Shown piece by piece: positions 7,618 through 15,941 of a stretch of DNA of 59,558 nt. This stretch comes from Stagnihabitans lacustris (lineage in GTDB: Bacteria > Pseudomonadota > Alphaproteobacteria > Rhodobacterales > Rhodobacteraceae): NCBI RefSeq assembly GCF_025950525.1, contig NZ_JAPDGS010000013.1, forward strand, positions 1-59,558. The letters run 5' to 3'. The notes under the pieces were generated by a model. That model worked only from the letters and a program-made list of their open reading frames with translations. It had not been told where the DNA came from and made no database searches. Numbering within the stretch: the first letter of the stretch is position 1; every line of letters begins with the position of its first letter. Both the position numbers and the translations under genes were made by a program.

Positions 7618-8660
7618 CCGTCGCCCGCATCACCCTTCGCCCCGGCCACGAGATTTCCCGCGTCATCCGGGGCGGTTGGCAACTGGCCGGCGGTCACGGC
7701 GCCATCGACCGGGCCGAGGCCTTGGCCGATATGATGGCCTTTGCCGAGGCCGGGATCACCACCTTTGACTGTGCCGACATTTACACCGGCGTCGAAGAGC
7801 TGATCGGCGCCTTTCGCAGCGACTACGGCAACCGCTTTGGCGCCGAGGCCCTGGCGCGGATCAAGGTTCACACCAAGCTGGTGCCAGACCTCGCGCGGCT
7901 CGCCACCGTGGACCGCGCCTATATCGCCTCTATCGTCGACACCTCTTTGGGCCGCCTAAGGACCGAAAGGCTGGACCTGGTGCAGTTCCACTGGTGGGAC
8001 TACGACGTCCCTCGCTATCTGGATGTGATGGCCTGGATGGATGACCTGCGCACCGAGGGCAAGATCGCCCAGGTCTCTGGCACCAATTTCGACACGGAGC
8101 GGACGGCGGAGATTCTGGCCTCGGGCGTGCGGCTGACCTCGATGCAGGTGCAATATTCGCTTCTGGACGCGCGGCCCGAACGGTCGCTGGCGGCTTTGGC
8201 CAAGCAAAATGACATCTGGCTTTTGTGTTACGGCACGGTGGCCGGGGGCTTTTTGGGCGACCGCTGGCTGGGGGCCAAGGAACCGGCCGAGCCTTTGGAA
8301 AACCGGTCCCTGACCAAATACAAGCTGATCATCGACGATTTCGGCGGCTGGGACCTGTTTCAGGACCTGCTGACGACGCTGCGCCGCATCGCTGACCGGC
8401 ACGAAACCGATATCGCGACCGTGGCCAGTGCCGCGATCCTGACACGGCCGCAGGTTGGCGCGGTGATTGTCGGCGCAAGGAACCGCAGCCACCTGGCGCG
8501 GAACCTCGCGATTTCCGCGCTGACGCTTTCGCCGCAGGACCTGGCCGAGATTGCCGCCGTCAAGGGCCAGACCCCCGAAGGCGACACCTATACGCTGGAG
8601 CGTGACCGCCACGGGCGCCATGGGTCGATCATGAAATACAACCTGAACGCCGAGGCGTGA
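7614..8660 (+). CDS. Aldo/keto reductase family oxidoreductase
   Basis: A 348-residue TIM-barrel oxidoreductase. The ATG at 7614 overlaps the upstream stop. The AKR catalytic Asp/Tyr region is visible as FDCADIYTGVEELIG, the Lys as VHTKLVPD, and the NADP-binding end as VGARNRSHLARNL. It sits in the LIV/DUF3830 operon, so its carbonyl substrate is likely an intermediate derived from the imported compound, perhaps after the FAD oxidase at 1527-2762. It is not closely related to the AKR at 43470-44537. Confidence 0.85.
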   Translation: MTVARITLRPGHEISRVIRGGWQLAGGHGAIDRAEALADMMAFAEAGITTFDCADIYTGVEELIGAFRSDYGNRFGAEALARIKVHTKLVPDLARLATVDRAYIASIVDTSLGRLRTERLDLVQFHWWDYDVPRYLDVMAWMDDLRTEGKIAQVSGTNFDTERTAEILASGVRLTSMQVQYSLLDARPERSLAALAKQNDIWLLCYGTVAGGFLGDRWLGAKEPAEPLENRSLTKYKLIIDDFGGWDLFQDLLTTLRRIADRHETDIATVASAAILTRPQVGAVIVGARNRSHLARNLAISALTLSPQDLAEIAAVKGQTPEGDTYTLERDRHGRHGSIMKYNLNAEA

Positions 8661-8667
8661 CGACATA

Positions 8668-8692
8668 CCGGCGGCCAAGCCCGCGCCGCCGG
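8668..8692 (+). terminator. Intercistronic hairpin before the binding-protein gene
   Basis: CCGGCGGC (8668-8675) and GCCGCCGG (8685-8692) form a perfect 8-bp stem with a 9-nt loop in the 69-bp gap between the AKR and the binding protein. No U-tract follows. It is more likely an RNA-stability or partial-termination element than a full stop. Confidence 0.5.
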
Positions 8693-8729
8693 ACCAAGAC
8701 CAAGGGCCCCCTCAACAGAGAGTGAAACC

Positions 8730-9974
8730 ATGAAGAAACTCCTTCTTGCGACTGCCGCCCTGGCCCTGCTGCCGGGGATTTCCCAGGCCTGCGACATCAC
8801 CGTGGGCCTTGTGCTGGAACTGACCGGAGAGGCCGGGGCCTATGGCCAGGCCGGGGCCAAATCGGTCGAGATGGCCTTTCGCGACCTGAATGACGCGGGC
8901 GGCGTTGCGGGGTGCATGTTGAAGACCGACACGCGCGACAGCCAGACCCAGGCGAATGTGGCGGTCGATGCCGCGACGCAACTGGTGCAGGTCGCCAAGG
9001 TGCCCGCGATCATCGGCGGCATCATCTCGCCTATGTCGATCCCCATGCTGACCTCGGTCACGGGGCCGGCCAAGGTGCTGCAGGTGTCGCCCGCCTCGTC
9101 CTCGCCGACGCTGACCGCGCTGGGGCGTGAGGGCAAGACCAACGGCGTCTTCTTCCGCACCATCACCTCGGATGCGCTGCAAGGCGTGGCGGCGGCCAAG
9201 TTCGCGGTGGATCAGGGGATGAAGAAGATCGTCATCATCCACCAGAACAACGACTTCGGCGTGAACCTGGTGAAAGAGTTCTCGGACCCCTACACCGCCT
9301 TGGGTGGCACGGTGGTTTCCGTCACGCCCTATAACGCCAAGCAGTCCGACTATGCCGCCGAGGTCACGGCGGCCATGGCGGGCGGGGCGGATGCGCTTTA
9401 CCTGATTTCCGACCCGGTGGATGGCGCGACGATTGCGCGCCAGTGGATCAGCCAGGGCGGCGTGCAAAAGTTCCTGCTGAACGACGGGATGAACAGCGAC
9501 GACTTCATTGCCGCCGTGGGGGCAGAGTTCCTGGGCCAAGCCTATGGGACATCCTCGGGGACGGTCGCTTCGGCCTCGACCGAGTATTTCAACGCAAATT
9601 ACATGGCGTTTTCGGGCATCGACCCGGCAGCGCCTGCCGCCGACCGCAGCTATGACGCGGGCGCGCTGGTCGGCCTTGCCATCGCCATCGCGGGCGGTCC
9701 CGATGCGGCGAAACTGCCCGACGCCCTGCGCGCCGCCGTCAGCCCGGACGGCGAGGTGATCCACGCCGGCAAGGAAGAGTTCACCAAGGCCCTGGCCCTG
9801 ATCGCCGAGGGCAAGCCGATCCGCTACGAAGGCGTCATCGGCCCGGTCAACTTTGACCAATACGGCGATATCTCGGGCCCGTTCCGCCTGTGGCAGATCG
9901 TCGACGGCAAAGTCACCACGGTGGGCGAATTGACCAACGCCGATGTCGAGGCCGTCAAGGCGCAGGTGAAATGA
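8730..9974 (+). CDS. LIV-type ABC transporter periplasmic substrate-binding protein
   Basis: A 414-residue exported protein. A cleavable signal peptide (KK, then LLLATAALALLPG, with a probable cut near SQA-C) precedes a Peripla_BP_6 fold beginning DITVGLVLELTGEAGAYGQAG. Conserved segments include LKTDTRDSQTQANVAVDAATQLV, IIGGIISPMSIPM and IIHQNNDFGVNLVKEF. It supplies the permease and ATPase set on the opposite strand (2759-6042), which lacks its own binding protein. It ends 1 bp before the convergent lacI-family stop. Confidence 0.9.
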   Translation: MKKLLLATAALALLPGISQACDITVGLVLELTGEAGAYGQAGAKSVEMAFRDLNDAGGVAGCMLKTDTRDSQTQANVAVDAATQLVQVAKVPAIIGGIISPMSIPMLTSVTGPAKVLQVSPASSSPTLTALGREGKTNGVFFRTITSDALQGVAAAKFAVDQGMKKIVIIHQNNDFGVNLVKEFSDPYTALGGTVVSVTPYNAKQSDYAAEVTAAMAGGADALYLISDPVDGATIARQWISQGGVQKFLLNDGMNSDDFIAAVGAEFLGQAYGTSSGTVASASTEYFNANYMAFSGIDPAAPAADRSYDAGALVGLAIAIAGGPDAAKLPDALRAAVSPDGEVIHAGKEEFTKALALIAEGKPIRYEGVIGPVNFDQYGDISGPFRLWQIVDGKVTTVGELTNADVEAVKAQVK

Positions 9975-9975
9975 T

Positions 9976-10992
9976 CTAGCCGCCGGACTGCCGGATCAGC
10001 AGTTCCGGCGCGATGGCGATATGGGCGGGCGCAAGTTGGCGCCCGTCCAGCACATCCAGGATCAGCGCCGCCGTCCGCGCCCCCATGTCGCGCGGAAAGG
10101 GGTTGATCGTCGTCAGCGCGGGCACCGAAATCCCCGCGATCTCGTAATCTCCAAAGCCCGCGATCCACAGCCGGCCCGGCACATCGACGCCGCGCCTTTG
10201 ACATTCGGTCAAGGCGCCAAAGGCCGACAGGTCCGACACGCAGATCACCGCCTCGGTATCGGGCAGCGTCTGCAGCAGCCGCCCCATCGCCAAGGCCCCC
10301 TCGCGCATCGAGATCGGCGGAGCCCCCGCCGCGATCAGCCGTGTCGCATCCAGCCCCTTCGCCTGCATGGCGGCGATAAAGCCCCTGCGGCGGTCGGCGC
10401 CCCTTGTGTCGCGGCTGGTGTCGCCGCCGATAAAGGCGATCCGCGTCAGGCCCCGGGCGACAAAGTGATCGACCATCCCGCGCACCGCCTCGGCGTTGGA
10501 AAAGCCCACGACATGACCGATGGGGTCCTCGGGCAGGTCCCAGGTCTCGATCACCGGGATGCCGGCGTTTTCCAGCATCCGCCGCGCGCGGGGGGTGTGA
10601 CGGCCGCCTGTGACCACGATGGCCTCGGGGCGGCGGCGCAGGAACTGTTCGATCAGCCGCTCTTCCTCGGCCATGTCGTAATCGGTGTAGCCCAGCAGGA
10701 TTTGCAACCCCCGCGGCTTCAGCCCCTCGGCCAGACCGCGCAGCGTGTCGGCAAAGTTGGCGTTGTTGATCGAGGGGATCGTGACCGCGACGAAATCGGT
10801 GCGCTGGGACCGCAGGCTGGAGGCGGTGGAGTCGAACACATAGCCCAGGTCGTCCGCGGCCTTCAGGATGGCGTCCCGCGTCGCCTCGCTGACCGAACTG
10901 TCGGTCTTGAAGGCCCGGCTGACCGTCATGGGCGAGACGCCCGCAAGACGGGCGACATCGGCCATGGTCGGGGTCTTGCGCGGGGTGTTCAT
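9976..10992 (-). CDS. LacI-family repressor, gluconate/idonate type
   Basis: A 338-residue protein. The N-terminal LacI helix-turn-helix reads TMADVARLAGVSPMTVSRAFK (about residues 9-29) with the hinge near STASSLRSQRTD, followed by a periplasmic-binding-protein-like sensor. Similarity to GntR/IdnR-type LacI repressors together with the neighbouring idnD, idnO and gluconokinase genes makes it the likely regulator of the gluconate/idonate cluster. An operator-like GTTATCGTTACC lies 8 bp upstream of its start (11001-11012) and a matching GTTATCGTTAAC lies in the divergent promoter at 13511-13526, consistent with autoregulation and control of both operons. Confidence 0.88.
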   Translation of the reverse strand: MNTPRKTPTMADVARLAGVSPMTVSRAFKTDSSVSEATRDAILKAADDLGYVFDSTASSLRSQRTDFVAVTIPSINNANFADTLRGLAEGLKPRGLQILLGYTDYDMAEEERLIEQFLRRRPEAIVVTGGRHTPRARRMLENAGIPVIETWDLPEDPIGHVVGFSNAEAVRGMVDHFVARGLTRIAFIGGDTSRDTRGADRRRGFIAAMQAKGLDATRLIAAGAPPISMREGALAMGRLLQTLPDTEAVICVSDLSAFGALTECQRRGVDVPGRLWIAGFGDYEIAGISVPALTTINPFPRDMGARTAALILDVLDGRQLAPAHIAIAPELLIRQSGG

Positions 10993-11000
10993 GGCGCCTT

Positions 11001-11012
11001 GTTATCGTTACC
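11001..11012. promoter_or_regulatory. LacI-type operator upstream of the repressor gene
   Basis: GTTATCGTTACC, one change from the fully related site at 13513-13524 and close to the E. coli GntR/IdnR half site GTTACC. It lies between the stop of the small gene at 11017 and the lacI start at 10992. Confidence 0.6.
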
Positions 11013-11016
11013 GGGG

Positions 11017-11361
11017 TCAGGAATCCAGCGTCGGGGTGAAGGAATGTGCCGTGGTGACATGGTGATGGATGCGCCCGGTGAAAAAGCGCGCCAAGACGGC
11101 CTCGGTGGCGGCGCGGCCCTCTTTGCGGATCGGGTGATCCAGAAAGGCATCGACGGTCGCGCGGTCGGGCCAGTCGATCGCCAGGATCAGCGGGAATTCC
11201 GGCGCGCCTGCGTCGCGGTCATCGGCAAAGGTGACATGGACGGCCAGCGCACCGGGAAAGCGGCGCCAGACCGGCAGGATCTCGGCCAGGACGGCGGCGC
11301 GGAAGGCCTGGGTCTGGCCGGGGGCGACGGTGCCTTCGAACAGGGCGTAACGGGTGATCAT
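11017..11361 (-). CDS. Small alpha/beta-barrel (Dabb/ABM-like) protein
   Basis: A 114-residue protein starting MITRYALFEG at 11361, overlapping the upstream dehydrogenase by 4 bp. The pattern (a beta strand, then an EILPVWRRFPG helix, AVHVTFADDRDAGAPEFPLILAIDW, and a helix with FLDHPIRKEGR) resembles ferredoxin-like dimeric alpha/beta-barrel proteins such as Dabb or EthD/ABM families. No catalytic function can be assigned. Similar small proteins often accompany sugar-acid operons, possibly as epimerases or stress proteins; this is inference. Confidence 0.55.
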   Translation of the reverse strand: MITRYALFEGTVAPGQTQAFRAAVLAEILPVWRRFPGALAVHVTFADDRDAGAPEFPLILAIDWPDRATVDAFLDHPIRKEGRAATEAVLARFFTGRIHHHVTTAHSFTPTLDS

Positions 11362-12233
11362 TGGGGCTCCTTTCTTGAGGCGTAAAATTCCATCAGCGCG
11401 GCCTGATCCTCGGCGCCCAGGCCCTGATGGGTCAGCAGGCGGTGGACCTCGGCACACAAAGCGGTCAGCGGCATGGGCGTATGGGTCAGTCGGGCCAGGT
11501 CGGCGGCGCCGTTCAGGTCCTTGACCATGTTGTCGATGCGCCCCGTGCGGCGGTAATCGCGGGCGGCAAAGCGCGGCATATACTCTTGCAGGATGGCGCT
11601 GTCGGCGCGGCCCCCCCGCAGCGCCTGCGGGATCATGGCGGCATCGACGCCCGCGGCCTCGGCCAGGGCCGTCGCCTCGGCCACAGCCAGGAACCCCAGG
11701 CCGCACAGGACCTGGTTGATCAGCTTGGTCGTCTGCCCGGCCCCTGCCCCGCCCATCCGCGTCTGGTTTGTGGCGACCTGTGACAGGATGTCTTGCGCCA
11801 GGGCCACCTGGTCGGCATCGCCGCCCTGCATCAAGGTCAGCTCTCCGGTCGCGGCCTTGGGGATGCCGCCGGACAGCGGGCTGTCGACCCAGTGCAACCC
11901 CCGGGCCGCCGCATCACGGGCCAGCGCCTTGGTCGCCTCGGGGTCGATGGACGACATGTCGATGATCAGCGTTCCCGGGGCGGCGCCCTCGGCCACGCCA
12001 CCCGGCCCAAAGACCGCCGCCCGCACGATATGCGCCGCGTTCAGCGACAGGATCACGGCGCGGGCTTGGCTTGCGGCCTCTGCGGCAGAGGTCGCGGCCC
12101 TGGCGCCGCCTGCGACCAAAGGCGCCACCTTGGCCGGGTCCAGGTCAAAGACCACCAATTGCGTTCCGGTCGCGACCAGGCGCGCGCCGATGGCACCGCC
12201 CATGGCGCCGGCTCCGATCAGGGCTATGGTCAT
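11358..12233 (-). CDS. NAD(P)-dependent beta-hydroxyacid dehydrogenase (6PGDH/GarR-like)
   Basis: A 291-residue enzyme with the N-terminal Rossmann motif IALIGAGAMGGAIGARL, the substrate-binding loop DSPLSGGIPKAATGELTLM, and the catalytic lysine in GGAGAGQTTKLINQ, all hallmarks of the beta-hydroxyacid dehydrogenase family (tartronate semialdehyde reductase, 3-hydroxyisobutyrate dehydrogenase). It is much shorter than true 6-phosphogluconate dehydrogenases. It overlaps gluconokinase by 4 bp within the idonate/gluconate operon, so it probably acts on a sugar-acid-derived hydroxyacid. The exact substrate is open. Confidence 0.85.
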   Translation of the reverse strand: MTIALIGAGAMGGAIGARLVATGTQLVVFDLDPAKVAPLVAGGARAATSAAEAASQARAVILSLNAAHIVRAAVFGPGGVAEGAAPGTLIIDMSSIDPEATKALARDAAARGLHWVDSPLSGGIPKAATGELTLMQGGDADQVALAQDILSQVATNQTRMGGAGAGQTTKLINQVLCGLGFLAVAEATALAEAAGVDAAMIPQALRGGRADSAILQEYMPRFAARDYRRTGRIDNMVKDLNGAADLARLTHTPMPLTALCAEVHRLLTHQGLGAEDQAALMEFYASRKEPQ

Positions 12234-12706
12234 TGGCAGGCTCCTTCGGCGGCGGTGATGATGGCGTCAAGCGGTTGGTCGATGGGGATGGCGGTCGCCT
12301 CCTCCGGTCCCGGAGGCTCCAGCGCGGCGAATTGACTGTCCAGCAGGGTCGTCGGCATGTAATGGCCCTTGCGCGCGGCCATGCGGGCGGCGATCAGGTC
12401 GCGCGACCCGGTCAGGTGCAGGAACCGCACCTCTCCGGCCTGCCGCAGCCTGTCACGATAAACGCGCTTCAGCGCCGAACAGCCGACGATCACCGGCGCC
12501 TGATCGCGCAGCACCTGCGCCACGCGGTCCAGCCAAGGCCAGCGGTCCTCATCGGTCAGGGGCAGGCCAGCGCGCATCTTGGCCACGTTGTCCGCCGGAT
12601 GCAGGTCGTCCCCGTCGCGGTAGGGGATGCCCAGCCGCAAGGCCAGCCCCTCGCCCACCGAAGACTTGCCGCAGCCCGACACCCCCATGATGACGATGCG
12701 CAACAT
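12230..12706 (-). CDS. gntK: Gluconokinase
   Basis: A 158-residue P-loop kinase, the normal size for thermoresistant-type gluconokinase. The start is the ATG at 12706 (MLRIVIMGVSGCGKSS), with the P-loop at residues 8-16, and it overlaps the idnO-like stop. Further family marks are YRDGDDLHPADNVAKMRAGLPLTDEDRWPWL, VGCSALKRVYRDRLR and HYMPTTLLDSQFAALE. It phosphorylates D-gluconate, the product of 5-ketogluconate reduction by the upstream IdnO-like enzyme, to 6-phosphogluconate for the Entner-Doudoroff or pentose-phosphate route. Confidence 0.93.
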   Translation of the reverse strand: MLRIVIMGVSGCGKSSVGEGLALRLGIPYRDGDDLHPADNVAKMRAGLPLTDEDRWPWLDRVAQVLRDQAPVIVGCSALKRVYRDRLRQAGEVRFLHLTGSRDLIAARMAARKGHYMPTTLLDSQFAALEPPGPEEATAIPIDQPLDAIITAAEGACQ

Positions 12707-13461
12707 CACAGCGAGGCCGTGATGCCGCCATCGACATACAGGATATGCCCGTTCACAAAGCTTGAGGCATCCGACGACAGGAAGATGCAGGCGCCCTGCA
12801 GTTCCTCCACCCTTCCCCAACGCCCTGCCGGAGTGCGCTTTTCCAGCCAGGCGCTAAAGGTGGGATCGGCCACCAAAGCCGCGTTCAGGGGCGTGTCGAA
12901 ATAGCCCGGTGCGATGGCATTGCATTGCAAGCCATGACGCGCCCAATCCGTCGCCATCCCCTTGGTCAGGTTGCCAACCGCCCCCTTCGTGGCCGTATAA
13001 GGCGCAATCGAGGGCCGCGCCAAAGCCGTCTGCACGCTGGCGATGTTGATGATCTTGCCCCGGCCCCTTGCGATCATGTGGCGCGCCACCGCCTGGCCGA
13101 CGTGAAAGACCGTGGCGATATTGGTTTGCAACAGACGCTCAAAGGCCTCGGGCGGGAAATCCTCTAGCGGCGCGCGGTGCTGCATCCCGGCATTGTTCAC
13201 CAGGATGTCGATGGGACCGCTGGACGCCTCGAACCCGTCCACCGCCGCGCGCACCTCGGCATGGTTGGTCGCGTCAAAGGCCAGCGTCTCGGCCCCGGGG
13301 ATCAGCGCGGCCGCGGCGTCCAGCTTGGCGCGGTCGCGCCCGTTCAGCACGACCCGCGCCCCCGCCGCAGCCAAGCCCTGCGCCAAGGCAAAGCCGATGC
13401 CCTGCGAAGACCCGGTGATCAGCGCGCGGCGCCCCGTCAGATCGAATATCGGGTGTCCCAA
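12706..13461 (-). CDS. idnO: 5-keto-D-gluconate 5-reductase-like SDR (IdnO family)
   Basis: A 251-residue short-chain dehydrogenase. I place the start at a TTG (13461; LGHPIFDLTG) because AAAGGAA lies 7 bases upstream and no ATG precedes the conserved domain. The domain shows LITGSSQGIG, NNAG, catalytic Ser in IASVQ and YTATK (Y-x3-K), and the IdnO-like end LEKRTPAGRWGRVEEL.. SSFVNGHILYVDGG. It reduces 5-ketogluconate to gluconate in the L-idonate pathway, between IdnD (14495-15514) and gluconokinase (12230-12706). Its promoter, TTGACA at 13536-13531 with CATAAA 17 bases on, overlaps the LacI-type operator. Confidence 0.88.
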   Translation of the reverse strand: MGHPIFDLTGRRALITGSSQGIGFALAQGLAAAGARVVLNGRDRAKLDAAAALIPGAETLAFDATNHAEVRAAVDGFEASSGPIDILVNNAGMQHRAPLEDFPPEAFERLLQTNIATVFHVGQAVARHMIARGRGKIINIASVQTALARPSIAPYTATKGAVGNLTKGMATDWARHGLQCNAIAPGYFDTPLNAALVADPTFSAWLEKRTPAGRWGRVEELQGACIFLSSDASSFVNGHILYVDGGITASL

Positions 13462-13507
13462 GGTCAGCTTCCTTTCGTTTCGCTCTCGACAAGTCCTGTC
13501 CCGCCTG

Positions 13508-13536
13508 TTTATGTTATCGTTAACATGACCTGTCAA
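13508..13536 (-). promoter_or_regulatory. idnO-operon promoter overlapping a LacI-type operator
   Basis: On the minus strand TTGACA (13536-13531) is followed after 17 bases by CATAAA (13513-13508). The near-palindrome ATGTTATCGTTAACAT (13511-13526) fills the spacer and -10, an ideal place for repression. The same site is positioned to control the divergent gene starting at 13554. Confidence 0.7.
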
Positions 13537-13553
13537 GCCGGGACCCGCACAGA

Positions 13554-14495
13554 ATGACAAAACCCCATATCCTGCAAGTCGGCCCCTATCCCGCCTGGGA
13601 CCAGGAGCCTTTGGACGCGGCCTTTCACATGCACCGCTATGATCAGGCGCCAGACAAGGCCGCCTTTCTGGCCGAGGTCGGGCCGCAGGTGCGCGCCATC
13701 GCAACCCGTGGAGAGCTGGGCGCCAATGCCGCGATGATCGAAGCCTGTCCCGCGCTGCAGGTCATCAGCGTCTACGGCGTCGGTTATGACGCGGTCGACC
13801 TTGCGGCCTGTCGCGCGCGGGGCATCCGCGTGACGAACACGCCCGACGTCCTGACCGAGGATTGCGCCGATCTGGGGGTGGCGATGATGCTGGCCCTGAC
13901 GCGTGGGGTGATCGGGGCGGAAGCCTGGGTGCGCGATGGCTCTTGGGCCGCCAAGGGGGGCTATCCGCTGCAGCGCAAGGCGACGGGCAAGCGCGTCGGC
14001 ATCCTGGGTCTGGGGCGCATCGGGCACCAGGTGGCCCGGCGTCTGGCGGGGTTTGACATGGCAATCGCCTATTCTGCCCGGGCGCCCAAGGATGTCTCTT
14101 GGGAGTATATCCCCGACCCGGTCGCCCTGGCTGCGCGGTCCGACATCCTGTTCGTGACGCTGGCGGCTTCGGCGGCGACCCGGCATATCGTGAACGCCGA
14201 TGTGATCCGGGCGCTGGGGCCGCAGGGCCTGTTGATCAACATCAGCCGCGCCGGGAATATCGACGAAGAGGCGCTGTTGACCGCGCTGGAGACCGGCGCC
14301 CTGGGGTCGGCGGCCCTTGACGTGTTCGAGGGCGAACCGCGGCTGAACCCCCGCTTCCTTGCGCTGCCGAATGTGCTGTTGCAGCCCCACCACGCCAGCG
14401 GCACCTATGAAACCCGGCAAGCCATGGGCAAACTGCTGCGCGACAACCTGACCGCGCATTTCGCGGGTCAGCCCTTGCTGACGGCGGTGCTGTGA
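13554..14495 (+). CDS. D-isomer-specific 2-hydroxyacid dehydrogenase (GhrB/2-ketogluconate reductase-like)
   Basis: A 313-residue enzyme with the NAD-binding motif GILGLGRIGHQVARRL, the catalytic Arg in LINISRAGNIDE, Glu in FEGEP and His in LQPHHASG. These are the Arg-Glu-His residues of the 2-hydroxyacid dehydrogenase family. YGVGYDAVDLAACRARGI is the usual substrate-domain signature of glyoxylate/hydroxypyruvate/2-ketogluconate reductases. Neighbouring idnD and gluconokinase favour 2-ketogluconate (or 2,5-diketogluconate) as substrate, feeding gluconate or idonate into the pathway. It is coupled to idnD by a TGATG junction. Confidence 0.85.
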   Translation: MTKPHILQVGPYPAWDQEPLDAAFHMHRYDQAPDKAAFLAEVGPQVRAIATRGELGANAAMIEACPALQVISVYGVGYDAVDLAACRARGIRVTNTPDVLTEDCADLGVAMMLALTRGVIGAEAWVRDGSWAAKGGYPLQRKATGKRVGILGLGRIGHQVARRLAGFDMAIAYSARAPKDVSWEYIPDPVALAARSDILFVTLAASAATRHIVNADVIRALGPQGLLINISRAGNIDEEALLTALETGALGSAALDVFEGEPRLNPRFLALPNVLLQPHHASGTYETRQAMGKLLRDNLTAHFAGQPLLTAVL

Positions 14496-15514
14496 TGCGC
14501 GCTCTTGTCATTCACGCCGCCCGCGACCTGCGCATCGAAGAGGCGCCCGAGGACACCCAAGGCCCCGGCCAACTGCGCCTGCGCCTGGCAACCGGCGGGG
14601 TCTGCGGGTCGGACCTGCATTACTACAACCACGGCGGCTTCGGCGCGGTGCGCTTGCGTCAACCGATGATCCTGGGCCACGAGGTCTCGGCCTGGGTGGA
14701 GGACGCGGGCGACACGGGCTTCACGCGCGGCCAGCTGGTCGCGGTGTCGCCCTCGCGGCCCTGCGGCGGCTGTGACTACTGCCATCAGGGCCTGCCCAAC
14801 CATTGCCTGAACATGCGGTTTTACGGCAGCGCCATGCCCTTTCCGCATATCCAGGGCGCCTTCCGCGAGGTCCTGGTGGCCGATGCCAGCCAATGCGTCG
14901 ATGCCACGGGCCTGACCCCGGGCGAGGCCGCGATGGCCGAACCCCTGGCCGTGACGCTTCATGCCACAAGGCGCGCCGGTGACATGCTGGGCAAACGCGT
15001 GCTGGTGACGGGCTGCGGGCCGATCGGGGTGCTGGCGATCCTGGCCGCCCGCCGCGCTGGCGCCGCCGAGATCGTGGCGACCGACCTGTCGGACTTTACC
15101 CTGGGGATTGCGAAACGGGCCGGGGCCGACCGCGTGATCAACACCGGGGTCGACAGCCTGACCGAATACACCGCCGGCAAGGGCTATTTCGACGTTCTAT
15201 ATGAATGTTCCGGGGTGGCGGCGGCCTTGGCATCGGCGATCGCCACGATGCGGCCGCGCGGAGTTATCCTGCAACTGGGGCTTGGCGGCGACATGACCTT
15301 GCCGATGATGGCGATCACCGCCAAGGAACTGGACCTGCGCGGATCGTTCCGCTTTCACCCGGAATTCGCCGTGGGGGTGGGGCTGATGCAAAAGCGCCTG
15401 ATCGACGTGCGGCCCCTGATCACCCATACCGTCGCGCTGGATCAGGCGGAAAGCGCCTTCCGCCTGGCCAGCGACCGCGCCCAGGCGATGAAGGCGCAGA
15501 TCGTGTTCTCCTAA
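14495..15514 (+). CDS. idnD: L-idonate 5-dehydrogenase (zinc MDR family)
   Basis: A 339-residue medium-chain dehydrogenase starting at the ATG at 14495; a GTG three bases earlier is possible. The catalytic zinc site is seen as GGVCGSDLHYYNHGGFG and GHE; the structural zinc site as RPCGGCDYCHQGLPNHC; NAD-binding as VTGCGPIGVLAILAARRAGA. The YNHGG and RFYGSAMPFPHIQGAFRE segments are typical of L-idonate 5-dehydrogenase. It oxidises L-idonate to 5-ketogluconate for the IdnO-like reductase. Its stop overlaps the convergent GlcG-like gene by 4 bp. Confidence 0.9.
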   Translation: MRALVIHAARDLRIEEAPEDTQGPGQLRLRLATGGVCGSDLHYYNHGGFGAVRLRQPMILGHEVSAWVEDAGDTGFTRGQLVAVSPSRPCGGCDYCHQGLPNHCLNMRFYGSAMPFPHIQGAFREVLVADASQCVDATGLTPGEAAMAEPLAVTLHATRRAGDMLGKRVLVTGCGPIGVLAILAARRAGAAEIVATDLSDFTLGIAKRAGADRVINTGVDSLTEYTAGKGYFDVLYECSGVAAALASAIATMRPRGVILQLGLGGDMTLPMMAITAKELDLRGSFRFHPEFAVGVGLMQKRLIDVRPLITHTVALDQAESAFRLASDRAQAMKAQIVFS

Positions 15515-15930
15515 GGCTTCGAGTCGGCCCCGATGGCGGCCAAGGCGGCCATGGCGACCTCGGTATCTTGCGCCCCGGTGCCTGATCCGATCCCGATGCC
15601 GCCCAGCAGATGACCGCCGCGCCAGATCGGCAGGCCGCCGGGCAGGCCGGTCATCGTGCCCTCGGTGGCCGCCGCAATGGTCAGGCGCACCGCTTCGGGC
15701 AGGCTCTCCGAGGGCTTGCCGGTCGATGCCGCCGTCTGCGCCTTGGCCCGGGCCGAGCGCATGGACAGGACCCGCGCGCCCTCCATCCGAAAGGTCGCAA
15801 GGTCAACGGCCGAGGCATCGACGATCACGATGCATTGCGGCTGGCCCATGGCGCGGGCCTTTTCGGTCGCCGCCTGCAGCATCAGGAACAGCGCGGCATC
15901 GGTCAGTTTCTCGGTGGTCGTGGTGATCAT
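15511..15930 (-). CDS. GlcG/HbpS family protein (DUF336)
   Basis: A 139-residue protein with the PF03928-type pattern: LTDAALFLMLQAATEKARAMGQPQCIVIVDASAVDLATFRMEGA, ARAKAQTAASTGKPS and GGLPIWRGGHLLGGIGIGSGTGAQDTEVA. The family includes GlcG of glycolate operons and the haem-binding HbpS; the biochemical role here is unknown. It lies 11 bp downstream of the LacI-type repressor and shares its direction, so it is probably co-transcribed with it, perhaps as an accessory to the sugar pathway. Confidence 0.8.
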   Translation of the reverse strand: MITTTTEKLTDAALFLMLQAATEKARAMGQPQCIVIVDASAVDLATFRMEGARVLSMRSARAKAQTAASTGKPSESLPEAVRLTIAAATEGTMTGLPGGLPIWRGGHLLGGIGIGSGTGAQDTEVAMAALAAIGADSKP

Positions 15931-15941
15931 GGCTCTCTCTC

